A stretch of DNA of 64,000 nt from Myxococcota bacterium (GCA_017994695.1 JAGOKF010000003.1:23566-87565), one strand, 5' to 3'. Counted from the stretch's first letter, positions 1 through 8,556 are shown. Notes: generated from the letters alone by a model not told the origin. Made by a program: numbers and translations.

Positions 1-1
1 G

Positions 2-250
2 CCCGCCCCGGCGGTCCTCTCGGGAACCGCCCTGGTCCTGGGCCTGGCGTCCCTGATCCTGGTCCGGGACCGGGTTCGGATGGAGTACCTCCGGGACTTC
101 GTCGCCCTGCCGGAAATCCCGGTCCATCCCCAGTGGGGAATGCTGGTCCTCTTCGCCGTCACGCTGGTCCTGGGAGTCGCCTTCACGGTCTTCTGGCTCG
201 TCCGGGTGGTCCGTCGGGTCCCGGACGGAGCCGCCCCGTCCTCCCGCTGA
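2..250 (+). CDS. C-terminal part of an integral membrane protein (5' end outside window)
   Basis: An open frame enters from the left edge and ends at TGA 248-250, giving 82 residues. Two hydrophobic stretches are visible: one at the start (Leu/Ala/Val/Ile rich, about residues 5-20) and one at about residues 48-68. They are separated by a charged loop with VRDRVRMEYLRDF, and the protein ends in a short Arg-rich tail. The function cannot be named from this fragment. The next gene starts 113 bases downstream on the same strand, so the two could be cotranscribed, but nothing links them functionally. Confidence 0.5.
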   Translation, partial: PAPAVLSGTALVLGLASLILVRDRVRMEYLRDFVALPEIPVHPQWGMLVLFAVTLVLGVAFTVFWLVRVVRRVPDGAAPSSR

Positions 251-362
251 CGGGCCCGTTCCGGGGAACCCGTGGTCCATCTGCCGGCCCTGCCCGGCGC
301 CGGAAATTGACCCGGTGGCCCGCCTCCCGTATCCTCGCCCCGGGTCCCGAGGGAGGGAACCG

Positions 363-2336
363 GTGAGAACGATCCCCTGGGTCTTCCTGGCGACGGCCCT
401 GGTCGCGTGCGGGTCCAAGGGCCAGGGCCCGAAGCCCGAGTACCTGGGCCGAGCCACCGGGCCGGGAATGGAGGTCCCGAAGACCGCCCCGGAGCCGCCC
501 CAGGCCCTGCTCTCCGACGAGGCCGCGAGGTCCGACCTCCAGACCGCAATCCGGCTGTGGCAGCGCCGTCACGAGCTGCGGCAGAGGATCCGGGAGGACC
601 TGGCGGAACGGGCCGGGAAGGACCCGGACCTGGGCCCCCTGAATCGCCAGGCCCTGGAGGACCGGGGGTTCCAGGGAATGTTCTGGTCCGGCCAGGGACC
701 GACCCGGCACCTCGAGGCCCTGCTGGAGGCCCTGCGGGAAGCCCCGGACCACGCCCTGCCGGACCGGCACTCCTCCGAGGCCCTCGAGTCGCTCATTCAG
801 CAGGTCGGCCAGGCCGCCCGGCAGGCGGAACCCCTGCGGGCCGCCCTGGAGGCGACCCCGGTCTTCCAGGCCATGAAGGGGCTGATCCTCGCCGAGGCGC
901 CGCCGACCGCCGAGGAGGTCGAGGGGCTGGACCAGGCGGGACGCCTGAAGGGACTCGGCGAGGCCCAGCGGCGGGAGGCCCTGGAAGCCCAGCAGCGGTG
1001 GATCGAGAAGGAGCAGGAACTGGGCCGGCTGGCCAACGCCCTGGAGGTCGAGGCCCAGGGCGCCCTCTGGCGATGGGCGCTGGACATGCGCTTCCGGGTC
1101 CGCGCCTCCCCCTTCCGGGCCCACCGGAACGACCAGGAGGCCGTCCGGAAGAACGGCGAGGCCATTCGGGCCTTCTGGGAACGGTTTGCGAAGGACCCCC
1201 GGGCGGCCCTCCAGGGACTGGTGCCGGCCCACCCGGACTACCGGGCCCTCCAGGCCGGCCTGCGTCGATACCGGGAGATGGCCCGGGAAGGCCCCTTCCC
1301 GACGGTCTCCCTGCCCGCCGGCGGCAGCCTCAAGCGGGGCCACCGGGGCCCCCTGGTGGAAGCCCTCCGGGCCCGCCTGGCCCGGGAGGGGTACCTGCCC
1401 CAGGGGTCCGCCGGCGCCTCCTTCGACGCGGAAGTCGAGGAGGCCGTGAAGGCCTACCAGGCCTCCCACGGCTTCGACCCCACGGGAGTCCTGGAGGACC
1501 GCCACGCCCGATCCCTGAACGTCCCGCTGGACCAGCGGATCCGCCAGATCGAACTGGGCCTCCAGCGGTGGCGGGAAAGCGAGGTGCGCCCGGAGGAGCC
1601 CCTCTACGTCCGGGTCAACCTGCCGGAGTTCATGATGGCGGTGTACCAGGGGGGGCGACGGGTGATGCACCACCGGATCGTCTGCGGCAACAACCACTGG
1701 GACGTGGACCCGGACAGCCGGACGGAGGGCCGGATCAACCGGACCAAGATCTTCACCGCCGCCATCGAGCGCATCATCATCAACCCCCGGTGGTACGTCC
1801 CGGGACGCATCCGCAAACTGGAACTGGACTACGAACTGCTCCGGGAGCCGGACTACTACCGGAGGCGGAACTTCGTCGTGAAGACGAACCCCGACGGCAC
1901 CGAGGAGGTGTACCAGGACTCGGGGGACCAGAACGCCCTGGGCCGCGTGAAGTTCGTGTTTCCGAACCCCTACGGGATCTTCATGCACGACACGAACCTG
2001 AAGGCCTTCTTCCGGAAGGAGATCCGGGCCTTCAGCCACGGGTGCATCCGGCTCCAGGATCCCTTCGAGGTGATGGACCTGCTGCTCCAGGAGGGGGCGG
2101 GCATCTCCCCGGACAAGGGCCGCGCGATCCTGGCCAAGGGCGAGATGCGGGAAATCCCCCTGAAGACCCCGGTGCCGATCTTCATCGAGTACAACAGCGT
2201 GGGGGTGGACGACCGGGGGCAGGTGCAGTTCTACTCGGACATCTACGGGTACGACAAGGACTACTTCGATGGCAAGATCCCATACTCCCAGGAGGAACTC
2301 AACCTCCTCACCCGGAAGATCACCCGGTTCGACTGA
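363..2336 (+). CDS. L,D-transpeptidase lipoprotein (YcbB/LdtD-like)
   Basis: A 657-residue murein L,D-transpeptidase, which forms 3-3 peptide crosslinks in the periplasm or attaches proteins to peptidoglycan. GTG 363 is chosen because it follows a good Shine-Dalgarno (GAGGGAGG) and starts a lipoprotein signal with lipobox LVAC, Cys16. A long charged helical region follows, then a peptidoglycan-binding repeat at about residues 322-386, then the YkuD catalytic domain with FSHGCIR at residues 557-563; Cys561 is the expected nucleophile. Size and domain order match the large YcbB type rather than the small Ldt type. An upstream ATG at 315 would bury the signal peptide and is rejected. Specific substrate is unknown. 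Confidence 0.9.
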   Translation: MRTIPWVFLATALVACGSKGQGPKPEYLGRATGPGMEVPKTAPEPPQALLSDEAARSDLQTAIRLWQRRHELRQRIREDLAERAGKDPDLGPLNRQALEDRGFQGMFWSGQGPTRHLEALLEALREAPDHALPDRHSSEALESLIQQVGQAARQAEPLRAALEATPVFQAMKGLILAEAPPTAEEVEGLDQAGRLKGLGEAQRREALEAQQRWIEKEQELGRLANALEVEAQGALWRWALDMRFRVRASPFRAHRNDQEAVRKNGEAIRAFWERFAKDPRAALQGLVPAHPDYRALQAGLRRYREMAREGPFPTVSLPAGGSLKRGHRGPLVEALRARLAREGYLPQGSAGASFDAEVEEAVKAYQASHGFDPTGVLEDRHARSLNVPLDQRIRQIELGLQRWRESEVRPEEPLYVRVNLPEFMMAVYQGGRRVMHHRIVCGNNHWDVDPDSRTEGRINRTKIFTAAIERIIINPRWYVPGRIRKLELDYELLREPDYYRRRNFVVKTNPDGTEEVYQDSGDQNALGRVKFVFPNPYGIFMHDTNLKAFFRKEIRAFSHGCIRLQDPFEVMDLLLQEGAGISPDKGRAILAKGEMREIPLKTPVPIFIEYNSVGVDDRGQVQFYSDIYGYDKDYFDGKIPYSQEELNLLTRKITRFD

Positions 2337-2370
2337 GGCGCTGCTGCCCCCCCGGGAAGTCCACCTCTTC

Positions 2371-2523
2371 GTGGACCCCGACGGGCAGGTGACCTTCAGC
2401 GACCTCCCCGAGGACCTGCGGGACCTGGCCCGGCAACTGGACCCGGAGGGCTTCCCGGCGCCAGCCTGCCCGGCTTCCCGCCCCGGGCCCGTCCCGGTCC
2501 GGAAGGAGGATGGCGATGCATGA
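2371..2523 (+). CDS. small hypothetical protein
   Basis: A short frame between the L,D-transpeptidase gene and mtnA that ends at TGA 2521-2523, overlapping the mtnA start. The readable part (VDPDGQVTFSDLPEDL) has an ordinary acidic soluble composition, unlike the Arg/Pro/Gly-rich shadow frames nearby. The start is uncertain: GTG 2371 gives 50 residues, while CTG 2341 or 2344 would add EVHLF upstream. No family is recognised. Its position and overlap fit translational coupling with mtnA, but it may not be a gene. Confidence 0.35.
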   Translation: MDPDGQVTFSDLPEDLRDLARQLDPEGFPAPACPASRPGPVPVRKEDGDA

Positions 2524-3583
2524 ACCGGCGTTCCAGGCCGTCCGGTGGGACCCCGAGGGGTCCGTCGTGCTGCTGGACCAGCGCCTGATCCCCTTTGACC
2601 GCCGTCACGTCCACTGCCGCACCCCGGAGGAGGTCGCCGACGGGATCCGCCGGATGGTGGTCCGGGGGGCCCCGGCCATCGGGATCGCCGCGGCCTACGG
2701 AATGGCCCTGGCCCTCTTCCCGGGGACCGGTGCCGGGAGGCCCGAAGAGGCCCTCGACCGGGCCGCCCGGGTGCTGGTCGAGTCCCGCCCCACGGCGGTG
2801 AACCTGGCCTGGGCCGTCGGCAGGATGTCCCGGGTGGCCGCATCGGCCCGGGGGCAGCCCCTGGAGGTGCTGCGGGAGGTGCTGGTCCGGGAGGCCCTGG
2901 CGATCCACCAGGAGGACATCGACCGGAACCGGGCCATCGGCCTCCACGGGGCCTCCCTGATCCCCGACGGGGCCACGGTTCTCACCCACTGCAACGCCGG
3001 GGCCCTGGCCACCGGCGGATTCGGCACCGCCCTCGGGGTGATCCGAGGGGCCCGGGAGGCCGGCAAGCGGCTCCGGGTGGTGGCCTGCGAGACCCGGCCC
3101 TACCTCCAGGGCGCCCGCCTGACGGCCTGGGAACTCCTGGAGGACGGGTTCGACGTGACGCTGATCACGGACAATGCCGCCGGGTTCCTGATGAGCCGGG
3201 GCGAGATCACCTGCGCGGTGGTCGGGGCGGACCGGATCGCCCGGAACGGGGACACGGCGAACAAGATCGGCACCTACGTCCACGCGGTGCTGGCGGCCCG
3301 CCACGGAATCCCCTTCTACGTGGCGGCCCCGACCTCGACGCTGGACCCGTCCCTGGCCGACGGGTCCGGGATCCCCATCGAGGAGCGCGGCGCCAGCGAG
3401 GTGACCGAGGTGCTGGGAAGGCCCGTGGCCCCCGCGGGGGTCCGGGTCCGGAACCCGGCCTTCGACGTGACGCCGGGATCGCTGATCGCGGCGTTCGTCA
3501 CCGAGGTCGGCGTCCACCGACCCGGCGCCCAGGGATATGACTTGGTGGCCCTTACGGGAATCGAACCCGTCTCCCAAGATTGA
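2516..3583 (+). CDS. mtnA: S-methyl-5-thioribose-1-phosphate isomerase
   Basis: Methionine salvage enzyme that isomerises methylthioribose-1-phosphate to methylthioribulose-1-phosphate in the cytoplasm; the fold is shared with eIF2B-like proteins. The protein has 355 residues with the family signatures VVRGAPAIGIAAAYG near the N terminus, HCNAGALATGG with catalytic Cys159, and GADRIARNGDTANKIGT with catalytic Asp239. The Shine-Dalgarno AGGAGG (2504-2509) directly touches ATG 2510 but lies six bases from ATG 2516, so 2516 is the better start. The last 13 codons and the stop lie inside the opposite-strand tRNA-Glu gene, giving a C-terminal tail beyond the usual family end. No other salvage genes are in the window. 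Confidence 0.93.
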   Translation: MHEPAFQAVRWDPEGSVVLLDQRLIPFDRRHVHCRTPEEVADGIRRMVVRGAPAIGIAAAYGMALALFPGTGAGRPEEALDRAARVLVESRPTAVNLAWAVGRMSRVAASARGQPLEVLREVLVREALAIHQEDIDRNRAIGLHGASLIPDGATVLTHCNAGALATGGFGTALGVIRGAREAGKRLRVVACETRPYLQGARLTAWELLEDGFDVTLITDNAAGFLMSRGEITCAVVGADRIARNGDTANKIGTYVHAVLAARHGIPFYVAAPTSTLDPSLADGSGIPIEERGASEVTEVLGRPVAPAGVRVRNPAFDVTPGSLIAAFVTEVGVHRPGAQGYDLVALTGIEPVSQD

Positions 3584-3617
3584 GAGTCTTGTGTCCTGAC
3601 CGATAGACTAAAGGGCC
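3543..3617 (-). tRNA. tRNA-Glu (anticodon CUC)
   Basis: Full cloverleaf on the minus strand. The acceptor stem GGCCCTT/AAGGGCC is perfect, the discriminator is A, and CCA is encoded at 3543-3545. The anticodon arm is CAAGA-CTCTCAA-TCTTG, reading CUC, and the T loop is TTCGATT. It is the second tRNA of a Gln-Glu pair read from the promoter at 3800-3827. Its 3' half overlaps the end of mtnA on the other strand. Confidence 0.95.
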
Positions 3618-3627
3618 ATGGGTCCTT

Positions 3628-3653
3628 CCCGCCGGGATCTCATCCCCGGCGGG
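3628..3653. other. GC-rich hairpin between tRNA-Gln and tRNA-Glu
   Basis: A perfect 9-bp inverted repeat (CCCGCCGGG and CCCGGCGGG) with an 8-base loop lies in the 71-base spacer between the two tRNA genes. No T-run follows on either strand, so it does not look like an intrinsic terminator. It may be a processing hairpin in the tRNA precursor. Confidence 0.4.
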
Positions 3654-3688
3654 GGCGCGTCTGGCCGCGCCCGACCGATTTCAAACAG

Positions 3689-3759
3689 CTCGGGGACAGG
3701 GATTCGAACCCCGACAAGCAGATCCAGAGTCTGCGGTCCTACCGTTAGACGATCCCCGA
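3689..3759 (-). tRNA. tRNA-Gln (anticodon CUG)
   Basis: Minus-strand cloverleaf with acceptor TCGGGGA/TCCCCGA, discriminator G and anticodon arm GCAGA-CTCTGGA-TCTGC, reading CUG. CCA is not encoded. It lies 40 bases downstream of a promoter with consensus -35 and -10 hexamers and 71 bases upstream of tRNA-Glu, so the two probably form one transcript. Confidence 0.95.
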
Positions 3760-3799
3760 ATCGAAAGAGCGGCGGGCCCGGTGGCCCGAAGCGGTTTGC

Positions 3800-3827
3800 A
3801 TTATAGGCGAGCGCCGATCCCTGTCAA
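3800..3827 (-). promoter_or_regulatory. consensus promoter of the tRNA-Gln/tRNA-Glu operon
   Basis: On the minus strand TTGACA (3822-3827) and TATAAT (3800-3805) are both perfect hexamers with a 16-base spacer. It sits between the 3' end of the porin gene and tRNA-Gln. Confidence 0.88.
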
Positions 3828-3839
3828 GATCGATGTGCG

Positions 3840-5084
3840 CTAGAAGACCAGTTGCACCTGGAACTCGACCCGCCGGCGCCAGGGGGCCGACCGGAGGTCC
3901 CCCTCCCGCCGGGCCTCGAACTCCATCTTCACGTTGGCCGAGTGCTTCCGGATCCAGAAGTTGAATCCCGGTCGCACCGCCAGCGTGTCGGTTCCCGCCT
4001 GGCGGCCCCGGACCCAGTCCAGGGCGAAGACGGGTTCCAGGAACCGCCAGCGCCAGCCCACCTCCCCGGCGACCCCCAGGCCCGAGGTGCGGGCGGGGAC
4101 CGTCCGGGAGCCCCCCACGGCGTCCCAGGCCAGTTCCCGGCCGTGGTCGTAGAACGACAGCAGCAGCAGGCCCACGAACTCGTGGTCCCTGGCGGCGCCC
4201 ACGGGGATGTCGGCGAAGAGGTCCGCGGCCACCGCCCAGGCGGTCCGCAGCCCCCCGGGGTCCTCCACCTGGCCGTCCGGCCCGATCACGGCCGGACGAT
4301 CCATGGCCCCCCGGGGCTGGACGTCGAACCCCGCGCCCAGGCTCACGACGGGCTGGTCGGCGAAGTGCATCCCGACCGAATAGAACCCCTTCTCGACCCC
4401 CACCGGGGAGTACCGCAGGTAGCCGGCCACCCGGGGCCAGGAGGAGGGGTTCGCTACCAGCACCGGGCGCCCCTCCCGGTCCGTCACGGCCTGCCCGGCC
4501 GCGTCCTGCTGGAGCGATCGGGCGGAGGCCCCCCGGAACACGCCGACCCGGTAGCCCACCTTTCCGCCCTGGACGTCTCCCCGGACCTGGACGCCGGTGG
4601 CCCGACCGTTGTGCTGCGTTCCCGGGACCCACCGGACCACCGGCGACTGGAAGTCCATCCCGTTCAGCCGGGAGGAACTCCCGAAATGCTGGCGCCCCGG
4701 AGGCGTCAGCATCCGCCCCGCGTCCACCTGGAACTCCTCCCGGACCCGCAGGGTCGCGAAGGCATCGCTGAGGAAGAAGGCGACATCCCACTTCCCGCCC
4801 TTGCCGAAATCCGGCTGCTCCGTGTGCACGACGAACGAGAAATACCGGGAGAGGTCCCCGGTCAGGATCAGCCGCACCCGGCGCAGGTAGAAGTCCTTGC
4901 TGAAGGATCGGCCGTCGGGGGCCTCCCCCTCGGCGAAGCGGGCCCGGGCCTGGAGATAGGCGGTGATCCCCAGGCGGACGTCGGGCCCCAGTTCCAGGGT
5001 CCAGCCCCGGGCCCCCTCGGGCCGGCACAGGATCCCCGCCGCCACCAGGCACAGCAACCCCTTCCCGGAAAGTCCGCGGAACAC
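3840..5084 (-). CDS. outer-membrane porin, phosphate-selective porin O/P-like
   Basis: A 414-residue beta-barrel porin with an N-terminal signal peptide and a final strand ending VEFQVQLVF, the terminal-aromatic signal for outer-membrane assembly. The segment with FYLRRVRLILTGDLSRYFSF and the run of alternating strands are typical of OprO/OprP-type porins. The start is GTG 5084; no ATG is available close by. Substrate selectivity cannot be read from sequence. The gene lies just downstream of a small lipoprotein and tRNA-Leu on the same strand, with 59 bases between. A promoter in that gap is not clear. Confidence 0.75.
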   Translation of the reverse strand: MFRGLSGKGLLCLVAAGILCRPEGARGWTLELGPDVRLGITAYLQARARFAEGEAPDGRSFSKDFYLRRVRLILTGDLSRYFSFVVHTEQPDFGKGGKWDVAFFLSDAFATLRVREEFQVDAGRMLTPPGRQHFGSSSRLNGMDFQSPVVRWVPGTQHNGRATGVQVRGDVQGGKVGYRVGVFRGASARSLQQDAAGQAVTDREGRPVLVANPSSWPRVAGYLRYSPVGVEKGFYSVGMHFADQPVVSLGAGFDVQPRGAMDRPAVIGPDGQVEDPGGLRTAWAVAADLFADIPVGAARDHEFVGLLLLSFYDHGRELAWDAVGGSRTVPARTSGLGVAGEVGWRWRFLEPVFALDWVRGRQAGTDTLAVRPGFNFWIRKHSANVKMEFEARREGDLRSAPWRRRVEFQVQLVF

Positions 5085-5143
5085 GCCACCCGTCCCCGGC
5101 GGAAAACCGGACCGAATCCTACTGCAAATCGGGGTTCAGGTCG

Positions 5144-5521
5144 TCAGAGAAATTCCTGGAGCAGGCGCAACACCTTGGGAGGGTCGCTGAAGGTCCGGGC
5201 CAGCGTCTCGGCCTTCTCCCGGAGCGGCCGGATCTGTTCCAGGGACCGGCGCTGGAAGGCCTCCCGATCGGCCGGGGACATGCGCTGCATCACCCGGACG
5301 CCCAGGGCCTTCACCTCCAGCATCCGATCCCGGTGGTCCACCAGGTACCGATCCAGGGCCGCGACCGCTGCGTCGGTGTTCCCGGCGTTCTGCTGCAGGA
5401 TCTCGATGGCCTGGCCCAGGTGGAAGATGCTCTCCCCCTGCAGTTTTTCCACTTCCGATTGGCAGCCGATCAGCAGGAGGGGAAGCAGAAGCGGTGCGAA
5501 AGGGGGGACTTGAACCCCCAC
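5144..5521 (-). CDS. small lipoprotein whose 5' end lies inside tRNA-Leu
   Basis: A 125-residue putative lipoprotein with a hydrophobic run (LLLPLLLIGC) and lipobox Cys, followed by a helical, charged domain. No family is recognised. The only usable in-frame start near the signal sequence is GTG 5521, inside the T-arm of the co-directional tRNA-Leu gene. Residues before the hydrophobic run are therefore tRNA sequence, and the usual positive N-terminus of a signal peptide is missing. Translation further upstream (MAELADALD and so on) is just tRNA read as protein. The gene may have lost its original 5' end or may be expressed from an unprocessed transcript. Confidence 0.5.
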   Translation of the reverse strand: MGVQVPPFAPLLLPLLLIGCQSEVEKLQGESIFHLGQAIEILQQNAGNTDAAVAALDRYLVDHRDRMLEVKALGVRVMQRMSPADREAFQRRSLEQIRPLREKAETLARTFSDPPKVLRLLQEFL

Positions 5522-5578
5522 AGGCTTGCGCCTACTAGAACCTGAATCTAGCGCGTCTGCCAATTCCGCCACTTTCGC
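5495..5578 (-). tRNA. tRNA-Leu (anticodon CAG)
   Basis: Class II tRNA of 84 bases on the minus strand with acceptor GCGAAAG/CTTTCGC, discriminator A, a long variable arm (GGCGCAAGCC) and anticodon arm CTAGA-TTCAGGT-TCTAG, reading CAG. CCA is not encoded. Its promoter overlaps the end of the preceding adenosyltransferase gene. Confidence 0.95.
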
Positions 5579-5595
5579 GCGCCCAAGGCATGGGG

Positions 5596-5624
5596 AGGTT
5601 ACCCTCCCTCGCTTCCCGTGTCAA
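5596..5624 (-). promoter_or_regulatory. promoter of tRNA-Leu
   Basis: Minus-strand TTGACA (5619-5624), 17-base spacer, TAACCT (5596-5601). The boxes overlap the last codons and stop of the adenosyltransferase gene. Confidence 0.75.
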
Positions 5625-6189
5625 GCCCTCCGGCGATTCGCCAGGGACGCTCGGGGATCCCCTCGACCGCCAGGGCGAGGCGAGCCATCACGAAGAGGAG
5701 ATCCGAGACCCGGTTCAGGTACCGGATCCGCACCGGGGAGGGACCGAACCGGTCCCCGAGGCGGACCACCCGCCGTTCGGCCCGCCGAACCACCGTCCGG
5801 GCGACGTGCAGTGCGGCCTCGGTCCGGCTGGCCCCGGGCATCAGGAAGTGCCTGGCCTCGGGGATCCGGGCCGACACGCGGTCGATCACCGCCTCCAGGG
5901 CCTCCACCTGGGCATCGGACACGCCGACGGGATGGGATCCTCCCGAGGCGAGGTCCGAGCACAGGCGCATCAGCCCGTCCTGGACCAGGTCCAGGGCATG
6001 CAGCAGCAGGTCCCGGTCCTCCTCCCCGGGGTCCCCGATTCCCAGCACCGCGGCCCGGGCCACGCCGATGCAGGCGTTGGCCTCGTCCACGGTCCCGTAG
6101 GCCTCGACCCGGGGATCGTCCTTGGACACCCGCCCCCCCGCCAGCAGCGAGGTCTCGCCCCCGTCCCCGCCCCGGGTGTAGATCTTCAC
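5599..6189 (-). CDS. cob(I)alamin adenosyltransferase, PduO type
   Basis: A 196-residue ATP:corrinoid adenosyltransferase that makes adenosylcobalamin in the cytoplasm. The N-terminal TRGGDGGETSLL is the ATP-binding signature, and the C-terminal RYLNRVSDLLFVMAR carries the conserved Arg/Asn/Asp of the PduO active site. The start GTG 6189 overlaps the topA stop as GTGA, indicating translational coupling. A second substrate-binding patch is seen in EAYGTVDEANACIG. Full length for the family. Presence suggests the organism uses B12-dependent enzymes, none of which are in this window. Confidence 0.92.
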   Translation of the reverse strand: MKIYTRGGDGGETSLLAGGRVSKDDPRVEAYGTVDEANACIGVARAAVLGIGDPGEEDRDLLLHALDLVQDGLMRLCSDLASGGSHPVGVSDAQVEALEAVIDRVSARIPEARHFLMPGASRTEAALHVARTVVRRAERRVVRLGDRFGPSPVRIRYLNRVSDLLFVMARLALAVEGIPERPWRIAGGLDTGSEGG

Positions 6190-8504
6190 CGCGCCCCCTC
6201 CGCCGCCGCGCCCTGGGACCGCTCCCTCCGGGACCAGCCGCAGTTCTCCCGCAGGCACAGCACCGTCCGCCCCCCTCGGAAGGACCGGAGGAACACCGTC
6301 GGTGCGCCGCACTGGGGACAGGCCTCCCCCTGGGGCCGGTAGGAGGTCACGAACCGGCACTCGGGATACCGGTCGCACCCGAAGAACACCTTCCCCTTGC
6401 GGCTGCGCTTCTCCACCAGGTGGCCGGAGCAGCCCGCCACGGGGCACTGCTCGGCCATCGTGTACGCCCGCTTGTAGTCGCAGTCCGGATAGCCGGTGCA
6501 GGCCACGAAGCGCCCGAACCGGCCCGACCGCACCTGGAGATCCTTCCCGCACTTGGGGCACTGGCCGGGGCTCTCGACCTCCTTCGGGGCCACCTTCCCG
6601 TTTCCGTCCCGGACGAACTCCCGGGTGTTCCGGCAGGCGGGATAGCCGCTGCATCCCAGGAAGGTCCCGTTCTTGCCGAAGCGGATCAGCATCGGCTTGC
6701 CGCACCGGTCGCAGTCGATCCCCGCGGGGACCGCCTCGGCCTTCACGCTGCGCATCTCCCGGACCGCCCGCTTCAGCAGTTCCTCGAAGTCCGCCCAGAA
6801 CTCCCGGAGGAGGGCCAGGTGGTCCATCTCCCCCTCCTCGATCCGGTCCAGGGACTCCTCCATCCGCGCGGTGAACTGGTAGTCCACGACCCCCGGGAAA
6901 TGCTGGACCAGCAGGTCGGTCACCACCCGTCCCAGTTCCGTGGGACGCAGGCGGCCCTCGTGCTTCACCACGTATTCCTTGCCCTGGATCGCCGATACGA
7001 TGGAGGCATAGGTGGACGGGCGCCCGATGCCCCGCTCCTCCAGTTCCCGGACCAGGGCCGCCTCGCTGAACCGGGGGGGCGGCTCGGTGAACCGCTGCTC
7101 GCCCCGGAGGTCCCGGAGCAGCAGGTCCTCCCCCTCCTGCAGGTCCGGGGGCAGCATCCCGACGACCCCTTCCTCCTCCTCCGAAGGCTCTGGCTCCTCC
7201 ACGGCCGGCTCGTCCCGCTCCGGCTCCTTCTCGAACCGCCAGGCCGCCAGGTACCCCTCGAACCGCAGCACCGACCCGGCCGCCCGGAATTCCGCCGGAC
7301 CCGCCTCCACGTCCACCACCGTCTGGTCGTAGATCGCCGGGGTCATCTGGCTCGCCAGGGCCCGGGCCCAGATCAGCCCGTAGAGCCGCGCCTCGTCCCG
7401 ATCCAGGAACCGCCGGACCTCCGAGGGCCTGCGGGCCACCGCCGTGGGCCGGATCGCCTCGTGGGCATCCTGGGCGCTCCTGCGGTTCCGGAACAGGTTG
7501 GCCCGGGCCGGCACGAAGGCGTCCCCGAAGGCCTCCCGGATGAAGTCCCGAAGGTCCTTCAAGGCCTCCTGGGACAGGCGCACCGAGTCGGTCCGCATGT
7601 AGGTGATCAGGCCGACCCGTCCCTCCTCCCCGAGTTCGACGCCCTCGTAGAGCCTCTGGGCGACCGCCATCGTGTGGGCCGGGGAGAACCGGAGCAGCCG
7701 GGAGGCGTCCTGCTGCAGGGTGCTGGTGATGTAGGGGGGCGGGGCGGCCCGCTTCCGGTCCTTGCGCTCGATGTGGGACACGACCCAGCGGGCCTGCCGG
7801 AGCCGCCCCATCAGGTCCTCGGCGGCAGCCTGTCCCGGGACGTCCGCCTTCTTCCCGTCGATCCGCCGCAGGACCGCGGAGAATCCCTGGGACTCCCGGG
7901 GAGGCGTCCGTCCGAGGTCCGCCGTCAGCACCCAGTACTCCCGGGGCACGAAGGCCTCGATCTCCCGCTCCCGGTCCACCACCAGGCGCACGGCGACCGA
8001 CTGGACCCTTCCCGCCGAGAGCCCCCCCTGGACCTTCTTCCACAGGATCGGAGAGATCTGGTACCCCACCAGCCGATCCAGAATCCGCCGGGCCAGCTGG
8101 GAGTGGACCATCCGCTGGTCCACCTCCCGGGGGGATTCCAGGGCCTTGCGGACCGCGTCCCGGGTGATCTCGTGGAAGAGCACCCGCACGACCCGGGGCG
8201 TGACCTTCCGCACCTCCTCGGCGATGTGGGCCGCGATGGCCTCCCCCTCTCGGTCCGGGTCGGGGGCCAGGAAGACCGCCGGGGCCTGGGAGGCCTTCTT
8301 CCGCAGGTGGTCCAGGATGCGCTTCTTCCCCTTCATCACCACGAAGCGGGGCTCGAAGTCCTTCTGGACGTCCACGCCCAGGCTCCCCTCCGGGAGGTCC
8401 TTCACGTGGCCCGCCGAGGCCTCGACATCGTATTCCCCCTGGAGGTACTTCTGGATGGTCGCCGCCTTGGCCGGCGACTCCACGACGATCAACGGCTTGC
8501 CCAC
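6186..8504 (-). CDS. topA: DNA topoisomerase I
   Basis: A 772-residue type IA topoisomerase that relaxes negative supercoils. The start is GTG 8504, preceded by AAGGGGG and beginning VGKPLIVVESPAKAATI; the longer upstream frame has no signal of coding. The Toprim domain contains APDPDREGEAIA, and the active-site Tyr302 lies in GLITYMRTDS. Four C-terminal zinc-ribbon Cys4 motifs follow (for example CDRCGKP and CPKCGKD), all with their cysteines intact. The 3' end is coupled to the cobalamin adenosyltransferase gene. The gene upstream is the last gene of the ccm operon, 52 bases away. Confidence 0.97.
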   Translation of the reverse strand: MGKPLIVVESPAKAATIQKYLQGEYDVEASAGHVKDLPEGSLGVDVQKDFEPRFVVMKGKKRILDHLRKKASQAPAVFLAPDPDREGEAIAAHIAEEVRKVTPRVVRVLFHEITRDAVRKALESPREVDQRMVHSQLARRILDRLVGYQISPILWKKVQGGLSAGRVQSVAVRLVVDREREIEAFVPREYWVLTADLGRTPPRESQGFSAVLRRIDGKKADVPGQAAAEDLMGRLRQARWVVSHIERKDRKRAAPPPYITSTLQQDASRLLRFSPAHTMAVAQRLYEGVELGEEGRVGLITYMRTDSVRLSQEALKDLRDFIREAFGDAFVPARANLFRNRRSAQDAHEAIRPTAVARRPSEVRRFLDRDEARLYGLIWARALASQMTPAIYDQTVVDVEAGPAEFRAAGSVLRFEGYLAAWRFEKEPERDEPAVEEPEPSEEEEGVVGMLPPDLQEGEDLLLRDLRGEQRFTEPPPRFSEAALVRELEERGIGRPSTYASIVSAIQGKEYVVKHEGRLRPTELGRVVTDLLVQHFPGVVDYQFTARMEESLDRIEEGEMDHLALLREFWADFEELLKRAVREMRSVKAEAVPAGIDCDRCGKPMLIRFGKNGTFLGCSGYPACRNTREFVRDGNGKVAPKEVESPGQCPKCGKDLQVRSGRFGRFVACTGYPDCDYKRAYTMAEQCPVAGCSGHLVEKRSRKGKVFFGCDRYPECRFVTSYRPQGEACPQCGAPTVFLRSFRGGRTVLCLRENCGWSRRERSQGAAAEGAR

Positions 8505-8556
8505 GAAATCCCCCTTCTTCGCCTTGCCGGCCCGTCCTCCCGACGCCTGGAACCCC

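Noticed and set aside
183..2843. 886-residue minus-strand frame
   Set aside because: Antisense to the L,D-transpeptidase and mtnA genes, with a Pro/Arg/Gly-rich shadow composition; the GC-rich third-base bias opens such frames.
5522..5572. N-terminal extension MAELADALDSGSSRRKP of the small lipoprotein
   Set aside because: This is the tRNA-Leu gene read as protein, a common annotation artefact.
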